Assembly (NCBI GenBank): GCA_002305955.1 | Contig: DBRH01000079.1 | Coordinates: 7,544 to 17,585 of the forward strand | Source of the DNA: Kosmotogaceae bacterium UBA1373 | Lineage (GTDB): Bacteria; Thermotogota; Thermotogae; Petrotogales; Kosmotogaceae | Direction: 5' to 3' | DNA length: 10,042 nucleotides | In this document: positions 6,398 to 10,042 of the stretch, piece by piece | How positions within the stretch are numbered: position 1 is the stretch's first letter | How the letters are laid out: each line of letters begins with the position of its first letter | Position numbers and translations under genes: made by a program | Notes under the pieces: model-generated | Databases searched by the model: none | Seen by the model: only the letters and a program-made list of their open reading frames with translations | Told to the model about the DNA's origin: nothing

Positions 6398-6823
6398 ATG
6401 GAAATTGAAGAGACAATAGCTCTTCTGAAGAGTAGAGGCTACAGGATAACTCCTCAGAGGGTAGCGATTCTGAGGATACTGAAAGACAACACCAACCACC
6501 CTGGCGTAGAAGATGTCTTCAGATCGGTTATAAAAATCTATCCAAACATCTCCATGGCTACCGTTTATAACGTCATGGAAGTGCTAGAAAGGGAAGGCAT
6601 AATCAAAGAAATAGCCGTCAGCAACGTCTCCCGACGTTACGATCCGAACGTGAATCCTCACGGTCACTTCATATGCAGGGTTTGCGAGAAAGTCTTCGAT
6701 GTATCTTTCTCAAACATGCGCAGTCTGGGAAAGTATTCTCCTCGCGAACTCGACGAGTTTGTGATTGAATCGCTTGAACTGATATACAGAGGAGTCTGCA
6801 AAGACTGCAAAGACAAGACCTGA
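6398..6823 (+). CDS. perR: Fur-family peroxide-responsive regulator, PerR type
   Basis: The 141-residue repressor has an N-terminal winged helix (ITPQRVAILRIL, then SMATVYNVMEVLEREGIIKE) and a C-terminal dimerisation and metal domain. The structural zinc site is C93-x2-C96 plus C134-x2-C137. The five residues that bind the regulatory Fe/Mn in B. subtilis PerR all have counterparts: H34, D82, H88, H90 and D101, each exactly three positions lower than in that protein. Aspartate at the last position is typical of PerR; Fur and Zur usually have glutamate. PerR with iron is oxidised on histidine by peroxide and leaves DNA, derepressing peroxide defence. GGAGGT at 6384-6389 supports the ATG, and the palindrome at 6353-6374 is a likely self-regulatory site. 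The gene stops 26 nt before pheS with no terminator between. A plain Fur or Zur is the less likely alternative. Confidence 0.88.
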   Translation: MEIEETIALLKSRGYRITPQRVAILRILKDNTNHPGVEDVFRSVIKIYPNISMATVYNVMEVLEREGIIKEIAVSNVSRRYDPNVNPHGHFICRVCEKVFDVSFSNMRSLGKYSPRELDEFVIESLELIYRGVCKDCKDKT

Positions 6824-6849
6824 AAGCCAGTCAACTCCGGAGGTGCGAT

Positions 6850-7884
6850 ATGTTCAACGGGCTCGACGCGGGACTTGAAGAAGTCCTCAAACGGATAATG
6901 GAAACGGCCAGCCTGAACGATCTTCAGGAAGTGAAGGCCCGGTATCTGGGGAAGCAGGGACTGGTCACTTCTCTGATGAAAAATATCAAGGAAATCTCTC
7001 CCGAAAAGCGAAAGGAATACGGCAGAGAGGTGAACGAACTCAAGAATTCCATAGAAGAGGCCATAGACAACAGAAAAAACGAGCTGGAAGAGCTTGCAAG
7101 ACTTGCCAGAGAGAGTGCCGAGAAACCCGATTGCACTGTGCCGGGAAAGAAAAGAGACATCGGCTCCTACCATCTGATCACTCAGGTGATGGAAGAGGTT
7201 CAGGATATCTGGGTCAGCATGGGTTTCGAAGTCACCACCGGTCCGGAGATCGAGACCTCTTACTACAACTTCGAGGCTTTGAACACTCCCGAATGGCATC
7301 CGGCGAGGGACATGCACGATACTTTCTACACCTGCGACGGCCAGCTACTCAGAACACACACCTCTCCGGTGCAGATCAGAGTCCTGGAGTCGCGAAAGCC
7401 TCCGCTGGCCATATTCTCTCCGGGAACCTGCTACCGCAAGGATACGCCCGATACCACCCATCTCCCCATGTTCCACCAGTTCGAGGTGCTCCTCGTCGAT
7501 AAGGGGACCTCGGTGAGCCATCTCAAGGGGACCCTGAATCACTTCGCCAAAAGGCTTTTCGGGGCCGACAGGAGGATCAGACTCAGACCGAGCTTCTTCC
7601 CCTTCACCGAACCGAGCTTCGAGGTGGACGTCAGCTGCGGTATCTGCGGCGGCCAGGGTTGCAGGAGTTGCAGGGGCTCGGGCTGGCTGGAGATTCTCGG
7701 CGCCGGAATGGTCCATCCGAACGTCTTCAAAAACGTGGGTTACGATCCCGAAGTCTGGAGCGGATTCGCTCTGGGAACGGGGCTGGAGAGGATCGCGATG
7801 TTGAAGTACGATCTCGAGGATATAAGAGACCTGCTGAGAAACGACCGTAGATTCCTGAAAGGCTACAGGAGGGCGATCATATGA
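6850..7884 (+). CDS. pheS: Phenylalanyl-tRNA synthetase alpha subunit
   Basis: PheS forms the alpha2beta2 enzyme with PheT in the cytoplasm and holds the site that activates phenylalanine and charges tRNA-Phe. The 344 residues match the bacterial family. The N-terminal coiled coil (about 1-90) binds tRNA. Catalytic class II motifs follow: WHPARDMHDTFY (149-160), LLRTHTSPVQIR (167-177), motif 2 CYRKDTPDTTHLPMFHQFE (194-212), RPSFFPFTEPSFEVDV (246-261), LGAGMVHPNVF and motif 3 GTGLERIAMLKY (309-320). Between them residues 263-278 hold two back-to-back CxxCxGxG motifs (C263, C266, C271, C274), a probable zinc knuckle; a similar cysteine cluster occurs in PheS of various other bacteria. GGAGGTG at 6839-6845 sets the ATG. 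The stop overlaps the pheT ATG by 4 nt (ATGA), so the subunits are translationally coupled. No leader or T-box fits in the 26 nt upstream. Confidence 0.97.
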   Translation: MFNGLDAGLEEVLKRIMETASLNDLQEVKARYLGKQGLVTSLMKNIKEISPEKRKEYGREVNELKNSIEEAIDNRKNELEELARLARESAEKPDCTVPGKKRDIGSYHLITQVMEEVQDIWVSMGFEVTTGPEIETSYYNFEALNTPEWHPARDMHDTFYTCDGQLLRTHTSPVQIRVLESRKPPLAIFSPGTCYRKDTPDTTHLPMFHQFEVLLVDKGTSVSHLKGTLNHFAKRLFGADRRIRLRPSFFPFTEPSFEVDVSCGICGGQGCRSCRGSGWLEILGAGMVHPNVFKNVGYDPEVWSGFALGTGLERIAMLKYDLEDIRDLLRNDRRFLKGYRRAII

Positions 7885-10042
7885 GGGTGTGCCTTGAGTG
7901 GCTAAGTGACTTCATTGATATTGGCGATAGATCTGTCGAGAATATAAGCCGCTCGCTGTCTTTGAGCGGTACGGAGGTCGAGAGGATCGAGTATCCGTGG
8001 GCAGGACTGGAAGGGGCCGTCGTCGGAAGAATAGAGTCCGTCTACGTCCATCCCGCCGGTGACAGGCTCCTCGTGACCGGGGTGAACACCGGGGAAAGAA
8101 CGTTGTCCATAGTCACCTCCGATACGACCGTGAAGGCCGGAGAGACGGTGGCCGTCCTTCCCGAGGGTTCGCTCTTCGACGGAAAGGCGATCGCGGCCAG
8201 AGAGTTCTCCGGCGTCAGGTCCGAAGGGATGTTCCTCTCTCTTCAGGAGCTCGAACTCGAGGAGAGGTCGCTTCACATAATGAGACTGGAATGCGCAAGG
8301 GTCGGAGAGGATCTTAAATCCCTGCTCAGGCTAGACTCTCCGGTGATCGAGGTAGAACTGACGGCCAACCGGGGCGACTGTCTGTCCATGATAGGCCTGG
8401 CCAGAGAGGTGGGGGCCGTACTGGGTTTGAAGACCGGAAGACCTCCGGTCGAAAACGATATCGACACCGGAGAGGATCCGGTTTTGAAAGTTGCGCTCAA
8501 CGATACAGGCTGCAGACGATACTCGGCCCTCCTTATGGACGGCGTGAAGATAGCCCCCTCTCCTTTGTGGTTGAAGAGGAGACTGGTCGCCGCCGGACTG
8601 AGGCCGATAAACAACGTCGTGGACATCACCAATTACGTGATGCTGGAGACGGGACATCCCATTCACGCCTTCGATGTGGATAGAATCGGATCGACGAAAA
8701 TCCTCGTAAGAAATGCCAGAAACGGCGAAGAACTGGAGCTTCTCGACGGGCGCAAAGTCGAGCTGAACGAAAGCGATCTGCTGATAACCAACGGCGAGAC
8801 TCCCCTTGCCCTTGCCGGAATTATGGGCGGGGAGGATTCGGGAATAGACGTCACCACCGACAGGGTCCTTCTGGAAGTTGCCGTTTTCGATCCCGTGAGG
8901 ATCAGGAAGACCGCCAGAAGACTCGGCATATCGACCGACAGCTCCTACAGATTCGAGCGCGGAGTTGATTACACCGATTCCATATACGTCCTGAAGCGTC
9001 TGGCCGGACTGATGGAGGAACTCTGCCGGGGCAGGGTCGCCTCTAAGATAGTGGATGTGGGGCGGATCGAGAATCCCGAAGGGATTTCGCTCAGAAAAAC
9101 CTTCGTCACGGAGCGTCTGGGCAAGGAACTCCCGGACGGGGAGATAGAGAGGATTCTTACCGGCCTGGAGTTCGGCGTCGAACGCCGCGACGGGGGATGG
9201 ATAGTGACACCGCCGGCCTTCAGGGCTTACGACACCACCCAGGAGGTAGATCTGGTAGAGGAGATAGGAAGGATCTACGGTTACGATCGCATAGACGATG
9301 AGTTGCCGAGGATACTGCCCGTTTCGATCGGTGTCCCGGGATACCTCAAAAGACAGCGCAAGCTTAAGGAGCTCATGGTCGCGAACGGGTTCGACGAGAT
9401 CATAAGCTACAGTTTCATGAACCCAGACGAGATAAGAAAGGTCGATGAAGAGATCTCTTTCGTTCCCCTTCAAAACCCTCTTTCGATGGACATGGCCGTC
9501 ATGAGACCCTCCATGGTCTTCGGTATGCTTTCGGCCGCTTCCTACAATTTCCGCAGACAGAACAGGGACCTGAAACTCTTCGAGATAGGCTCGATCTTCT
9601 CCCCTGAAACCGGAAGAAGAGAGTACACCGCGGTGGGCTTCGCTGCGATGGGCAGAGAGAACCCCCTGGACTTCTCGGACAAGAGAGCGATCGACTTCTT
9701 CACCGTCAAGGGAGTGATAGAGGAGCTCTTCTCGCTCTTCGGAGCTTCTCCCCGGTTCGGTCAGATATCCAGAAAGTGGCTGGAACAGGGAAAGGCCGTG
9801 TCGGTGATCATGGACGGCAGAGAAGTAGGGTTCTTCGGAGCCTTCAGCCGCACGCTGGCCGATTCCCTTTACGATATCAAATCGGGGGAGCTGTACGTGG
9901 GCGAGCTCAATCTGACTCTGATCGATTCGATGAGAAACGAGTTCACGGGCTCTCAGAGGATTTCGCCCTTCCCCAGAGTATCGAGAGACCTGTCTTTCCT
10001 CGTTCCCTCCTCGCTCGCCTATTCCGAGCTAGAAGGGATCAT
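7881..10042 (+). CDS. pheT: Phenylalanyl-tRNA synthetase beta subunit, 3' end outside window
   Basis: The first 720 residues are present with one uninterrupted frame; about 70-80 residues are missing at the right edge. Domains in order are an N-terminal segment MRVCLEWLSDFI, an OB-fold tRNA-binding domain (about 40-150, GAVVGRIESVYVHPAGDRLL), the B3/B4 editing domain (about 200-370), B5 (about 400-470, to GRIYGYDRI), a catalytic-like core (from about 490) and the start of the anticodon-binding FDX-ACB domain (FPRVSRDLSFLV, about 696). Editing-site positions known from E. coli look retained: H262 in HPIHAFD, E332 in LLEVAVF and T352 in STDSSYRFERG; the E. coli alanine two residues later is serine (S354). 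This site removes tyrosine and meta-tyrosine wrongly attached to tRNA-Phe. ATG at 7881 overlaps the pheS stop (ATGA), with GGAGGG at 7868-7873 as ribosome-binding site. Confidence 0.97.
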   Translation, partial: MRVCLEWLSDFIDIGDRSVENISRSLSLSGTEVERIEYPWAGLEGAVVGRIESVYVHPAGDRLLVTGVNTGERTLSIVTSDTTVKAGETVAVLPEGSLFDGKAIAAREFSGVRSEGMFLSLQELELEERSLHIMRLECARVGEDLKSLLRLDSPVIEVELTANRGDCLSMIGLAREVGAVLGLKTGRPPVENDIDTGEDPVLKVALNDTGCRRYSALLMDGVKIAPSPLWLKRRLVAAGLRPINNVVDITNYVMLETGHPIHAFDVDRIGSTKILVRNARNGEELELLDGRKVELNESDLLITNGETPLALAGIMGGEDSGIDVTTDRVLLEVAVFDPVRIRKTARRLGISTDSSYRFERGVDYTDSIYVLKRLAGLMEELCRGRVASKIVDVGRIENPEGISLRKTFVTERLGKELPDGEIERILTGLEFGVERRDGGWIVTPPAFRAYDTTQEVDLVEEIGRIYGYDRIDDELPRILPVSIGVPGYLKRQRKLKELMVANGFDEIISYSFMNPDEIRKVDEEISFVPLQNPLSMDMAVMRPSMVFGMLSAASYNFRRQNRDLKLFEIGSIFSPETGRREYTAVGFAAMGRENPLDFSDKRAIDFFTVKGVIEELFSLFGASPRFGQISRKWLEQGKAVSVIMDGREVGFFGAFSRTLADSLYDIKSGELYVGELNLTLIDSMRNEFTGSQRISPFPRVSRDLSFLVPSSLAYSELEGI

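Noticed and set aside
6824..6849. T-box or other leader upstream of pheS
   Set aside because: Only 26 nt separate perR and pheS, too short for any structured leader.
8331..9473. Long open frame on the minus strand opposite pheT (380 codons)
   Set aside because: pheT is certain on the plus strand, the antisense translation shows no domain, and long antisense frames are a common by-product of such codon use.

Overview
The window (about 50% G+C by eye) carries eight protein genes and looks like a chromosomal core region of a Thermotogota bacterium, perhaps of the Kosmotoga/Mesotoga type. That placement is an inference. It rests on heavy use of AGA/AGG and ATA codons, strong GGAGGT ribosome-binding sites, several TTG starts, tightly packed overlapping genes and the general look of the proteins; I could not run a database search. 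I see no mobile element, CRISPR array, rRNA or tRNA.

Layout. Positions 1-2094 (+) hold the 3' part of a thiamine-binding protein gene (thiB) and a two-domain thiamine permease gene (thiP). The thiP start is anomalous and looks like a one-base frameshift. No thiQ ATPase gene follows; thiP instead runs tail-to-tail into nth and overlaps it. Positions 2039-4088 (-) hold an overlapping pair read leftwards: an M18 aminopeptidase (apeA), then endonuclease III (nth). A divergent promoter region of about 225 bp separates apeA from a rightward set of three genes (4314-6279): an ECF sigma factor, a one-TM membrane protein in the anti-sigma position, and a secreted protein with an RseB/LolA-like look. 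From 6353 a second rightward cluster starts with a palindromic promoter/operator, followed by a PerR-type peroxide regulator, then pheS and pheT (both subunits of phenylalanyl-tRNA synthetase). pheT is cut by the window edge.

How the genes may work together. The sigma/membrane/secreted trio resembles an envelope-stress circuit such as sigmaE-RseA-RseB, and the sigma gene seems to have both a housekeeping-type and an ECF-type promoter. PerR keeps all five metal ligands typical of peroxide sensors and lies 26 nt from pheS, so it probably shares a transcript with pheST. PheRS editing is known to clear meta-tyrosine, a product of oxidative damage to phenylalanine, so this pairing may be functional and not chance. 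No wholly new defence or mobile system is visible. The most interesting items are the possible PerR-PheRS link, the sigma/anti-sigma/RseB-like operon and the broken-looking thiP start.
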